A program made the translations under genes and the position numbers. From DASYHS01 sp035998295 (GTDB lineage: Bacteria > Pseudomonadota > Alphaproteobacteria > Azospirillales > Azospirillaceae), in the NCBI RefSeq assembly GCF_035998295.1, contig NZ_DASYHS010000216.1:19959-83958 (forward strand): a DNA stretch of 64,000 bases, in the 5' to 3' direction. Within the stretch, counting starts at the first letter, position 1, and each line of letters begins with the position of its first letter. The notes under the pieces are model-generated. The model saw only the letters and a list, made by a program, of their open reading frames with translations. It made no database searches and was not told the origin of the DNA. Below, piece after piece: positions 27,524-35,711 of the stretch.

Positions 27524-28393
27524 ATGGCCGGTCTCAAGTTGCTTATCGTCGACGGCAACACCCGTGCCGTCAACGATGCGCATGTCTCCTTCGGCGGCGG
27601 CCGCACGGGGGAGCACTACGCGGCGGTGCTGCGTGCGCTGCGCCCGGACGCCGACTGCACGATCCTGCGCCCCGCCGAAGCCGGCGGGGCGGAGCTGCCG
27701 GCGGGGACGGGGCTCGACGCCTTCGACGGCGTCGCCTGGACGGGGTCGGCCCTGAACGTCTACCAGGGCGGTCCGGCGATCGAGCCGCAGATCGCGCTGG
27801 CCCGCGCCGTGTTCCGCTCCGGCACGCCGATGTTCGGGAGCTGCTGGGGCCTGCAGGTCGCGACGGTGGCGGCCGGCGGAGAGGTGCGCGCGAACCCGCG
27901 CGGGCGGGAGCTGGGCATCGCCCGGCGCATCCGTCCGACCGCGGCCGGCGCCGGGCATCCGATGTTTGCCGGCAAGGAATGGCCGTTCGATGCGATCTGC
28001 GTCCATCTCGACGAGGTCGCGGTCGCAGCACCGGGCACGACCGTGCTGGCCTGGAACGCGATCAGCGGGGTCCAGGCGGCCGAGATCGTCCATGACGGCG
28101 GGACCTGCTGGGGGGTGCAATACCACCCGGAATACGACTTCAACGAGATCGCGACCGTGATCCTGCGCTACGGCTCCCGGCTGGTCGAGGCCGGGGTGTT
28201 CGCCGACCGCGCGACGCTGGACCGCTTCGTCGTCGACCTGCGGGCGCTCGAGGCCGATCCCGGCCGCCGGGACCTCGCCTGGCTGTACGGCTTCGGTCCC
28301 GACGTGCTGGAGCCGGCCCTGCGCCGGGCCGAGATCGCGAACTGGCTCGACCGTGTCGTCGCTCCCCGCGCCGCCGCGAGGGGCAGGGGCTGA
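27524..28393 (+). CDS. Class I glutamine amidotransferase-like gamma-glutamyl hydrolase
   Basis: 289 residues. The Cys-His-Glu triad is visible as C107 in MFGSCWGLQ and H201/E203 in GVQYHPEYD. An oxyanion-strand equivalent, VAWTGSALNVYQGG, lies ahead of it. A C-terminal extension of about 75 residues beyond the usual class I domain is helical. It has no synthetase partner, so a stand-alone hydrolase cleaving a gamma-glutamyl amide is likely, giving back glutamate at the end of the pathway. Resembles the hydrolase component of gamma-glutamylation routes in amine catabolism. Eight bases follow the alcohol dehydrogenase stop. Confidence 0.82.
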   Translation: MAGLKLLIVDGNTRAVNDAHVSFGGGRTGEHYAAVLRALRPDADCTILRPAEAGGAELPAGTGLDAFDGVAWTGSALNVYQGGPAIEPQIALARAVFRSGTPMFGSCWGLQVATVAAGGEVRANPRGRELGIARRIRPTAAGAGHPMFAGKEWPFDAICVHLDEVAVAAPGTTVLAWNAISGVQAAEIVHDGGTCWGVQYHPEYDFNEIATVILRYGSRLVEAGVFADRATLDRFVVDLRALEADPGRRDLAWLYGFGPDVLEPALRRAEIANWLDRVVAPRAAARGRG

Positions 28394-28469
28394 GAAGGCC
28401 GCTGGCGACATCCGGGCTTGCGCCGGTCCCCCCTTCCGATCACAAGGAAGCGGCTATTGGGGGGCGGAC

Positions 28470-29765
28470 ATGGAAACTGGCGTGCGCCGGCGGGCGATCC
28501 TGGGCTGGTGCTTCTACGATTGGGCGGCGTCGGCCTACAACACCGTGATCGGCACCTTCGTGTTCAGCGTCTATTTCGCGCGCGGGGTCGCCGAGAACGA
28601 GGTCGCGGGCACGGCCGACTGGGCCCGCGCGCTCGCCGTCTCCGGCATCGCGGTGGCACTGCTGTCGCCGGTGCTGGGCGCCATCGCCGACCGGGGCGGA
28701 CGGCGCAAGCCCTGGCTGGCGCTCTTCACGCTGCTGACCGTCGTCTTCTCCGCGGCGCTGTGGTGGGTCCGGCCCGACCCGGACTACGTGCTGTACGCGC
28801 TCCTGACGGTGGCGCTCGGCAACGTCGCGTTCGAACTCGCCAACGTCTTCTACAACGCGATGCTGCCCGACGTGGCGCCACCCGGCCATGTCGGCCGGGT
28901 GTCGGGCTGGGGCTGGGGGCTCGGCTATGTCGGCGGGCTGGCGGCGCTTGTCGCGTGCCTGTTCGGGCTGGTCCAGGCCGAGGCGCCGCTGTTCGGGCTG
29001 CTGGACGCGGAGGAGCAGGAGCCGGTGCGCGCCACTGCGCTGCTGGTCGCGGCCTGGGTCGCGGTGTTCTCGCTGCCCCTGTTCGTGCTGACCCCCGACC
29101 GGGCGTCGACCGGCGTTCCGGCCGCGCGCGCGGTGCGCGAGGGGCTGCGCGTGCTGGCCGCGACGCTCCGATCGGTCCGCCGGCTCGGCAATCTCCTGCG
29201 CTATCTGATAGCAAGCGCCGTCTACCGCGACGGGCTCAACACCCTGTTCGCCTTCGGCGGCATCTTCGCCGCCGGCACCTTCGGCATGAGCTTCGACGAG
29301 ATCGTCGTCTTCGCGATCGCGCTGAACGTGACCGCAGGGCTGGGAGCGGCAGGCTTCGCCTGGATCGACGACCTGATCGGAGCCAAGCGCACGATCCTGA
29401 TCTCGCTCCTCGGCCTGATCGCCTTCGGGCTGCCGCTGCTGCTGGCCCGGGACGTCTTCTGGTTCTGGGTGCTGGCGCTGGGCCTGGGGCTGTTCCTCGG
29501 GCCGGCGCAGGCGGCGGGCCGTTCGATGATGGCCCGGCTGTCGCCGGCGGGGATGGAGGCCGAGATGTTCGGCCTCTACGCGCTGTCGGGGCGTGCGGTG
29601 GCCTTCGTCGGCCCGCTGCTGCTGGCCTGGGCGACCGAGGCCTTCGCGAGCCAGCGCGCCGGCATGGCGACGATCCTCGTCTCCTTCGTCGTGGGCTTCG
29701 CGCTGATGCTGGCCGTGCGCGAGGAGAAGGCGGACATGCCCGCCTCCCTGCGCCCGCCTCAGTGA
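28470..29765 (+). CDS. UMF1/Atg22-like MFS transporter
   Basis: 431 residues with about 12 transmembrane helices. The family start is AILGWCFYDWAASAYNTVIGTFVFSVYFA (W-x-x-Y-D-W-A-N/A-S-A-x-x-T) and an MFS loop DRGGRRKPWL lies near residue 72. These proteins are bacterial relatives of the Atg22 vacuolar amino-acid effluxer, substrate usually unknown. The ATG at 28470 has a poly-G site upstream. It may be the sixth gene of the amine operon (76-bp gap). The final seven bases overlap the convergent cydB. Confidence 0.88.
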   Translation: METGVRRRAILGWCFYDWAASAYNTVIGTFVFSVYFARGVAENEVAGTADWARALAVSGIAVALLSPVLGAIADRGGRRKPWLALFTLLTVVFSAALWWVRPDPDYVLYALLTVALGNVAFELANVFYNAMLPDVAPPGHVGRVSGWGWGLGYVGGLAALVACLFGLVQAEAPLFGLLDAEEQEPVRATALLVAAWVAVFSLPLFVLTPDRASTGVPAARAVREGLRVLAATLRSVRRLGNLLRYLIASAVYRDGLNTLFAFGGIFAAGTFGMSFDEIVVFAIALNVTAGLGAAGFAWIDDLIGAKRTILISLLGLIAFGLPLLLARDVFWFWVLALGLGLFLGPAQAAGRSMMARLSPAGMEAEMFGLYALSGRAVAFVGPLLLAWATEAFASQRAGMATILVSFVVGFALMLAVREEKADMPASLRPPQ

Positions 29766-30766
29766 TAGAAGCCTTCGGCGCTCACCTTGCCGCGGAAGAC
29801 CCAGTAGGAATAGACGGTGTAGACGAGCACGACCGGGATCAGGAACACCATGCCGACCAGCAGGAACATCTGGCTCTCCGGCGGCGAGGCGGCGTCCCAG
29901 ATCGTGACGTCCGGCGGGATGATGTTCGGCCACAGGCTGATCGCCAGCCCGAGATAGGAGAGCAGGAACAGCACCATGCCGAGCGCGAAGGGCCTCACCT
30001 CGCGCCCGGTCTCGACCGCGCGCCACAGGCCGTAGGCGACCAGCGCGGTCACGATCGGGACCGGCGACAGCAGGGCGATGTTCGGCCATTCGAACCAGCG
30101 GGCGCGGATGTCGGCGTTGACGAGCGGGGTCCAGGCGCTGACCACGAGGACGAACAGCAGCACCGCGACCAGGAAGCGCTTGGACATCGCCCGCGCCCAA
30201 TCCTGCAGCGCGCCCTCGCTGCGCCAGATCAGCCAGGTCGCGCCGAGCAGCCCGTAGCCTGCGACCAGCGCCACCCCGCACAGGATGCTGAACAGGCTCA
30301 GCCAGTCGAACATGCCGCCGGCATATTGCCGGCCCTCGACCGCGATGCCCTGGATGAAGGCACCGAGCACGACGCCCTGGGAGAAGGTGGCCACCAGCGA
30401 GCCGAGATTGAAGCTCGTGTCCCAGAGATGACGGCTGGCACCCGCCTTGAAGCGGAACTCGAACGCGACGCCGCGGAAGATCAGCGCCACCAGCATCACC
30501 AGCAGCGGCAGGTAGAAGGCCGGCAGCAGTACCACATAGGCGACCGGGAACGCCGCGAACAGGCCGGCGCCGCCGAGGATCAGCCAGGTCTCGTTGAAGT
30601 CCCAGATCGGGGCGACCGAGTTCATCATGATGTCGCGGTCGCGGTCCGTGGGGGCGAAGGGGAACAGGATGCCGAGCCCCAGGTCGAAGCCGTCCATCAG
30701 GACGTACATGAAGACCGCGAAGGCGCAGATGCCGGTCCAGATCAGCGTCAGGTCCTGCCAGTCCAT
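29759..30766 (-). CDS. cydB: Cytochrome bd-type quinol oxidase subunit II
   Basis: 335 residues, eight or nine transmembrane helices. Starts MDWQDLTLIWTGICAFAVFMYVLMDGFDLGLGILFPF, the conserved CydB opening with the D-G-F-D-L-G motif. Internal FNETWLILGGAGLFAAFP and the C-terminal Y-S-Y-W-V-F-R-G-K-V are also typical. Together with CydA it reduces O2 using quinol at the inner membrane. Its start is three bases before the cydA stop (spacing 2 bp). No cydX-like small ORF fits between it and the convergent MFS gene. Confidence 0.97.
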   Translation of the reverse strand: MDWQDLTLIWTGICAFAVFMYVLMDGFDLGLGILFPFAPTDRDRDIMMNSVAPIWDFNETWLILGGAGLFAAFPVAYVVLLPAFYLPLLVMLVALIFRGVAFEFRFKAGASRHLWDTSFNLGSLVATFSQGVVLGAFIQGIAVEGRQYAGGMFDWLSLFSILCGVALVAGYGLLGATWLIWRSEGALQDWARAMSKRFLVAVLLFVLVVSAWTPLVNADIRARWFEWPNIALLSPVPIVTALVAYGLWRAVETGREVRPFALGMVLFLLSYLGLAISLWPNIIPPDVTIWDAASPPESQMFLLVGMVFLIPVVLVYTVYSYWVFRGKVSAEGFYH

Positions 30767-30768
30767 GT

Positions 30769-32184
30769 TCAGTCCCCCGGTTCGAAGGATTCGACCGTCT
30801 TCGACATAGGCCGCATCGGGCGTCCCGCCACCTGTGCCGCCTGCGGCTCGAGATAGTGGGAGGGCGGCTTGGGGCCGAGCTGCAGCAGGCGCACGATGTA
30901 GTAGGTGCCGGCCGTGAAGATCAGCGCGTAGACGACGAGGAACGTCACCAACGACACCAGCGCCGCCGCACCGGTCAGCGACGGCGTCACGCCGTCCGCG
31001 GTCGGCAGCAGGCCGTAGACGATCCAGGGCTGGCGCCCGACCTCGGTCGTGATCCAGCCGGCGATGATGGCGACGAACCCGATCGGCGTCGTCACCACCA
31101 GGAGGCGGTGGAACCAGGTAGCCTCGTAAAGCCGCCCGCGCAGGCGCAGCACGACATGGGTCACGGCGATCACCAGCATCAGCAGGCCCAGCCCGACCAT
31201 GATCCGGAACGTCCAGAAGATGAGCGGCACGTAGGGCCGCTCCTCCGCCGGCACGTCGAGCAGGCCGGGCACCTCGCCGGTCAGGCTGTGGGTCAGGATC
31301 AGGCTCGACAGCTCGGGTATCCCGACCTCCCAGTGGTTGGTCTCCGCCTCCATGTCGGGAAGCGCGAACAGGATCAGCGGCGCGCCGGCCCCACCCTCCC
31401 AGTGGCCCTCCATCGCCGCGACCTTGGTCGGCTGATGCTCCAGCGTGTTGAGCCCGTGCAGATCGCCGAGCACGATCTGCAGCGGGGCGAGGACGGTGAT
31501 CAGGCCCAGGCTCATGCCGAGACCGATGCGCGCATGCTCGACGTGGCGGTACTTCAGCAGGAACCAGGCCGAGATGCCGGCGACCACGAAGCCCGTGGTC
31601 AGGAAGGCCGCCGTCACCATGTGCGAGAAGCGGTAGGGGAAGGAGGGGTTGAAGACGACCTCCCACCAGTCCGAGACCCGGAACCGCCCGTCCTCGCCGA
31701 GTTCGGCGCCAGCCGGCGTGTGCATCCAGGAGTTCGCCGACAGGATCCAGAACGCCGAGATCACGGTGCCGAGCGCCACCAGGAAGGCGGCCGTGAAATG
31801 GATGCCCTTCGGCACCCGGTCGCGTCCGAACAGCAGGATGCCGAGGAAGGCCGCCTCCAGGAAGAAGGCCGTCACGACCTCGTACTGGATCAGCGGGCCC
31901 AGCACGAAGCCTGTCGCGTCCGCGAACACGCTCCAGTTCGTGCCGAACTGGTAGGTCATCACGATTCCGGAGACGACGCCCATGCCGAAGGAGATCGCGA
32001 AGATCTTGGTCCAGAACTCCGATAGCGAGCGGTAGATCGCCCCACCCCTCAGCCACAGCGCCTCCAGCGCCACGATCCAGCACGCAAGGCCGATCGTGAA
32101 GGCGGGAAACAGGATGTGGAACGAGATGGTGAAGGCGAACTGGATACGCGAAAGCATCAGCGGGTCCAGGTCCACGACGGCCAC
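30769..32184 (-). CDS. cydA: Cytochrome bd-type quinol oxidase subunit I (cyanide-insensitive type)
   Basis: 471 residues from a GTG at 32184 with GGGGA upstream. Residues about 10-30 (LSRIQFAFTISFHILFPAFTIG) hold His23, the axial ligand of heme b595/b558 clusters. FSFGMGVVSGIVMTYQFGTNW-like and ASRGWITTEVGRQPW-like signatures are present as FAISFGMGVVSGIVMTYQ and AGWITTEVGRQPWIVYG. The loop between helices VI and VII is short, the feature of CIO/CydA with short Q-loop. Operon with cydB; no cydDC genes are nearby. Divergent from the MarR-GNAT gene, sharing a 192-bp promoter region. Confidence 0.96.
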   Translation of the reverse strand: MAVVDLDPLMLSRIQFAFTISFHILFPAFTIGLACWIVALEALWLRGGAIYRSLSEFWTKIFAISFGMGVVSGIVMTYQFGTNWSVFADATGFVLGPLIQYEVVTAFFLEAAFLGILLFGRDRVPKGIHFTAAFLVALGTVISAFWILSANSWMHTPAGAELGEDGRFRVSDWWEVVFNPSFPYRFSHMVTAAFLTTGFVVAGISAWFLLKYRHVEHARIGLGMSLGLITVLAPLQIVLGDLHGLNTLEHQPTKVAAMEGHWEGGAGAPLILFALPDMEAETNHWEVGIPELSSLILTHSLTGEVPGLLDVPAEERPYVPLIFWTFRIMVGLGLLMLVIAVTHVVLRLRGRLYEATWFHRLLVVTTPIGFVAIIAGWITTEVGRQPWIVYGLLPTADGVTPSLTGAAALVSLVTFLVVYALIFTAGTYYIVRLLQLGPKPPSHYLEPQAAQVAGRPMRPMSKTVESFEPGD

Positions 32185-32320
32185 TCCCCGGGCTGCGGAA
32201 TCGCGGAAACCGACCAGGGTGGGCGGCTTCCGAGGCTTGAAACCCCTGGCAGGAAGTATGGTTGCCGGCCGGGCAGCGGGAAAGCCCGCCGGGCCGCGGC
32301 ATCGGGACGCGGCGAACAGA

Positions 32321-32352
32321 TAGTTGACTAAGGCAGTTAATTTAGTTGACTA
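32321..32352. promoter_or_regulatory. Repeated TAGTTGACTA operator-like sites
   Basis: Two identical TAGTTGACTA decamers at 32321-32330 and 32343-32352, 22 bp apart centre to centre (two helical turns). Each is nearly palindromic (TAGT..ACTA). The AT-rich pair sits 25 bp upstream of the MarR-GNAT start and on the other side serves the cydAB promoter. Likely the operator of the MarR-type protein and possibly autoregulatory. Confidence 0.6.
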
Positions 32353-32376
32353 TGTCATCGATATTGGGAGGAACAG

Positions 32377-33306
32377 ATGACGGAAGTCGACGTCGAGGGC
32401 CGGATCGCGGACGTCCGCCGCTTCAACCGCTTCTACACGCGCCAGATCGGCGTGCTCCACGAGGGGCTGCTGAAGAGCCCCTACTCGCTGACCGAAAGCC
32501 GCGTCCTGTACGAACTCGCGCATCGCGACGGGCTGAACGCGGCCGGGCTGGCGAAGGATCTCGGGCTGGATGCCGGCTATCTCAGCCGCATGCTGCGCGC
32601 GTTCGAGCGCCAAGGCCTGGTGACGCGCGTGCCCTCGCCGAACGACGCCCGCCAGATGCTGCTGTCCCTGACGGCGGCGGGCCGTGTGGCCTTCGGCGAG
32701 TTGAACGCCCGCTCGCATGAAGAGGTCGCCGCCTTGCTGGCCGGCCTTCCCGAAGCGGACCGGCGGCGCCTGACGGAGGCGATGCGCACGATCGAGGAGG
32801 TCCTGGGCGACCGCGCCGCAGTCCCCGAGCCTTACGTGCTGCGGCCTCATCGGCCAGGCGACATGGGCTGGGTGATCCACCGCCAGGCCGTGCTCTACGC
32901 GCTCGAATACGGCTGGGACGAGCGGTTCGAGGCGCTGGTCGCGGAGATCGCGGCCAAGTTCGTCCAGAACCTCGACCCGCGGCGCGAACGCTGCTGGATC
33001 GCGGAGAAGGACGGCGAGACCATCGGTTCCGTGTTCCTGGTCCGCCACTCGGACGAGGTCGCGAAGCTGCGCATGCTGTATGTCGAGCCTGCCGCCAGGG
33101 GCCTCGGCGTCGGCCGCCGGCTGGTCGAGGAATGCATCCGCTTCGCGCGGCTCGCGGGCTATCGGAAGATCACCTTGTGGACGAACGACGTGCTCGTCGC
33201 CGCGCGCCGGATCTACGAGGCGACGGGCTTCCGCCTCGTCGAGGAGGAGAGGCACCACAGCTTCGGCCACGACCTCATGGCGCAGACCTGGGAACGCGAC
33301 CTGTGA
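32377..33306 (+). CDS. MarR-type HTH regulator fused to GNAT N-acetyltransferase
   Basis: 309 residues. N-terminal MarR winged helix (residues about 1-145): LTESRVLYELAHRDGLNAAGLAKDLGLDAGYLSRMLRAFERQGLVTR and the wing PSPNDARQMLLSLT. A GNAT domain follows (about 150-309), with EPAARGLGVGRRLVEECIRFARLAGY as the acetyl-CoA pyrophosphate loop (R-x-x-G-x-G-x-x-L) and RRIYEATGFRLVEEE as the final motif. Fusions of this kind recur in bacteria; the acetyl target is unknown. GTGA overlap with the EamA transporter suggests control of export of a toxic amine or drug. Start ATG at 32377 with AGGAACAG upstream. Confidence 0.93.
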   Translation: MTEVDVEGRIADVRRFNRFYTRQIGVLHEGLLKSPYSLTESRVLYELAHRDGLNAAGLAKDLGLDAGYLSRMLRAFERQGLVTRVPSPNDARQMLLSLTAAGRVAFGELNARSHEEVAALLAGLPEADRRRLTEAMRTIEEVLGDRAAVPEPYVLRPHRPGDMGWVIHRQAVLYALEYGWDERFEALVAEIAAKFVQNLDPRRERCWIAEKDGETIGSVFLVRHSDEVAKLRMLYVEPAARGLGVGRRLVEECIRFARLAGYRKITLWTNDVLVAARRIYEATGFRLVEEERHHSFGHDLMAQTWERDL

Positions 33307-34187
33307 GCGGCGCCGCGGCGCTGGCGGGGGCCGTCACCGGCATCCAGGTCGGCGCCGCCATGGTCGCGACGCGCTTCGTCCTCGACCAGACGGGGCCGGC
33401 GTCCCTGGCCCTGCTGCGCTACGCGATCGGTGCGCTCGTCCTGCTGCCGGTCCTGCTCGCGACGGCGCGGGTCCGAATCGCCGGCCGCGACCTGCTGCCG
33501 ATCGCCCTGCTGGGCGTCGGGCAGTTCGGCGTCCTGATCGCGCTGTTGAACCTCGGCCTGCAGACCGTCCCAGCGGGCCGTGCCGCCCTCCTGTTCTCGA
33601 CGATGCCGCTGCTGACCCTGGTGCTGGCCGTCGCCGCCGGGCGCGAGAGCCCTTCGGTGCCAAAAGTGACGGGCGTCCTGCTGACCCTCCTCGGCGTGGC
33701 GCTGGCGCTGGGCGAGGGGGCTTTCACGGGCGGGCCGGGGTGGGCGGGCGAGGCGGCGATCCTCGCCAGCGCCTCGTGCGGGGCTGCGTGCACGATCCTC
33801 TACCGCCCCTATCTCGGCCGGTACCCGGCGCTGCCGGTGGGCGTCCTGGCCATGCTGGCCTCGATCGCGTTCCTCGCCATGCCGGCCGCGGCCGAGGGGT
33901 TCTTCGCGGCGGTCCCCGGCTTCACGGCCGCGGGCTGGCTCGCCGTCGCCTTCATCGGGATCAGCAGCGGCGCCTGCTTCTGGCTGTGGCTGTGGGCGCT
34001 CGGGCGGGCGACGCCGACGCGGGTGGCGGTGTTCCTGACGTTGAGCCCCGTCGCGGCTTCGGTGCTCGGCGGGGCGCTCCTGGGCGAGGCGGTATCGCCG
34101 GCGCTCGCCGCAGGCGTCGCCTGCGTGGCGCTCGGCATCTGGTTCGCGCACCGGCCGCTTCCCGAGGGGCGACCGGTGCGCGGGTGA
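33303..34187 (+). CDS. EamA-family (DMT) transporter
   Basis: 294 residues from GTG 33303, overlapping the MarR-GNAT stop (GTGA). Ten hydrophobic helices in two EamA halves: AMVATRFVLDQTGPASLALLRYAIGALVLL and the second half from WAGEAAILASASCGAACTILYRPYLG. Substrate unknown; being coupled to a MarR-type sensor with acetyltransferase domain, it may export the compound that the sensor binds or the acetyl product. The coding strand upstream reading of the ORF has a larger apparent N-terminus that is not conserved. Confidence 0.85.
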   Translation: MSGAAALAGAVTGIQVGAAMVATRFVLDQTGPASLALLRYAIGALVLLPVLLATARVRIAGRDLLPIALLGVGQFGVLIALLNLGLQTVPAGRAALLFSTMPLLTLVLAVAAGRESPSVPKVTGVLLTLLGVALALGEGAFTGGPGWAGEAAILASASCGAACTILYRPYLGRYPALPVGVLAMLASIAFLAMPAAAEGFFAAVPGFTAAGWLAVAFIGISSGACFWLWLWALGRATPTRVAVFLTLSPVAASVLGGALLGEAVSPALAAGVACVALGIWFAHRPLPEGRPVRG

Positions 34188-34265
34188 CGGCGCCGGAGGA
34201 CGGCGGGCGGGAGGGACGGGCTCGCAGGGTGCGGTCGAGCCCGGTCCCGGTTCGCTAGGCTCCGG

Positions 34266-35468
34266 CTATCCGACCGCCGGCCGCCGTGCTTGCAGGCGCC
34301 TCATGGCGACCAGCGTGACCAGCGCCATGACCGAGGAGTAGCCCACCAGCGGCCAGGCGGTGTCGCCCCCGAGCAGGACGACCATCAGCGTGCCGACGGT
34401 GCCGACGACGAGGCTCTGGATACAGAAGTAGAGGGCGACCGCCGTTCCGGCGACATGGCCGAATTCCCGGAGCGCGCCGTTCGCCGTCACCGAGGAGGCG
34501 AGGACGATCCCGACCGCGGCGACCCACATCGGCGGGACGAAGGTCCAGAACGACGGGGCCGAGACCAGGTGTCCGACCGCCAGGAGCACGGCACCGAGAA
34601 GCAACGTCGCCATCCCCCGGGCGAGGCTGCCCGCGACGCCCCAGGTCGTGACGAACCGTTTCACGAAGCGGGTAGTCAGGATCATCGCGAGTGCGACCGT
34701 CGAGAAGGCGAGGCTGAAGCCGATCTCGGAGAAGCCCGCATGCCCGACGAGCACGCGGGGAGCGGTCGAGAAGAAGACGAAGAAGGTTCCCATGGCCGCG
34801 CTGAAGCCGAGGGTATAGGTCCAGAACGCGAAGCTGCGCAGGATCGGCCGAAAAGCCGTGTGCGCGGGCGGCCCGCCCGTCGCCCGTGTCTCGCGCCATC
34901 CCGGCAGGGCATTCAGCACGGCGGCCACCGCCAGGACGCCGAGCGTGACGAAGACGGCGCGCCATCCGAAACCGTCGGCGATCAGGGCGCCGACGATCGG
35001 GCCGAGCGCCGGCACGAAGGCCAGCATCGAACCGAACAGCCCGTAGATCACGGCACCTTCGGGCCGTTCCGCATAGACGTCGCGGACCGTCGCGAAGGTC
35101 GCGACGAGGGCTGCCGACGCTCCCATTGCCTGGAGGAGACGCAGGAAGACGAACGTGGTGGCGGAGGACGTGCCGGCGAGCAGGAACGAGGCGCCCGCGA
35201 ACAGGAGGGCGCCGCCGATCAGGACCGGGCGGCGACCGATCCGGTCGGAAACCGGGCCGAAGACGATCTGGCCGAGGCCGAGCACGACCATGTACAGGCT
35301 CAGCGTCAGCTGGACGACCGCCGGCGAGGTATCGAGGATTCCGGGCATTGCCGGAACGACGGGAAGGTAAATGTCCATGGCCAGCGAGGCCAGGATGTCG
35401 AAAGGAGCCATCAGCAGGAGCGCTGCCGGCAGGGAATGGTCCCAGCCGAGGGGCCTTGAATGAGGCAT
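34266..35468 (-). CDS. FloR/CmlA-like MFS drug efflux protein (Bcr/CflA subfamily)
   Basis: 400 residues, 12-TM MFS drug:H+ antiporter of the Bcr/CflA branch. The opening LPAALLLMAPFDILASLAMDIYLP, then PVVPAMPGIL, SDRIGRRPVL, ATFATVRDVYA, FVPALGPI and FFVFFSTAPRVL, closely match the florfenicol/chloramphenicol exporter FloR (404 residues) as I recall it. Length also agrees. Probable function: phenicol efflux. ATG at 35468 chosen by alignment with that family; its Shine-Dalgarno site is poor. It is preceded on the same strand by a lysR gene with a 243-bp leader containing two hairpins. No IS or integrase adjacent, so it reads as chromosomal. Confidence 0.85.
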   Translation of the reverse strand: MPHSRPLGWDHSLPAALLLMAPFDILASLAMDIYLPVVPAMPGILDTSPAVVQLTLSLYMVVLGLGQIVFGPVSDRIGRRPVLIGGALLFAGASFLLAGTSSATTFVFLRLLQAMGASAALVATFATVRDVYAERPEGAVIYGLFGSMLAFVPALGPIVGALIADGFGWRAVFVTLGVLAVAAVLNALPGWRETRATGGPPAHTAFRPILRSFAFWTYTLGFSAAMGTFFVFFSTAPRVLVGHAGFSEIGFSLAFSTVALAMILTTRFVKRFVTTWGVAGSLARGMATLLLGAVLLAVGHLVSAPSFWTFVPPMWVAAVGIVLASSVTANGALREFGHVAGTAVALYFCIQSLVVGTVGTLMVVLLGGDTAWPLVGYSSVMALVTLVAMRRLQARRPAVG

Positions 35469-35548
35469 GATTGGGCATCCGCTCAAATGGTCTGCATTTG
35501 GCGGCGATCTGCCTTCACCATTGGAATCCGGATGTGAGGGGACAGACG

Positions 35549-35579
35549 GCCGCAACAACGATCGAAGCGTCGTTGCGGC
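35549..35579. promoter_or_regulatory. Leader hairpin upstream of FloR-like gene
   Basis: Inverted repeat GCCGCAACAACG/CGTCGTTGCGGC, one mismatch in 12, loop of seven. It lies about 80 nt upstream of the efflux start, between lysR and the efflux gene. It has no T-tract on either strand, so it is not a simple terminator. Possible attenuation/leader structure. Confidence 0.5.
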
Positions 35580-35631
35580 TTACTCGTCTGCCGACTTGCC
35601 GGCTCCCATGTCACACCCCACGAATGGCTTC

Positions 35632-35656
35632 GCCCGCACTCTCTCGCGGTGCGGGC
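35632..35656. promoter_or_regulatory. Second leader hairpin upstream of FloR-like gene
   Basis: Perfect 8-bp inverted repeat GCCCGCAC/GTGCGGGC with a 9-nt loop, between the lysR stop and the efflux gene. Without a following T-run it is an unusual terminator. With the hairpin at 35549-35579 it may form a structured leader. Confidence 0.45.
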
Positions 35657-35711
35657 CGACCTGTATCAGCGCAGGACCGGTCTGGCAACCCCATGGACCG
35701 CGACCGGATGC

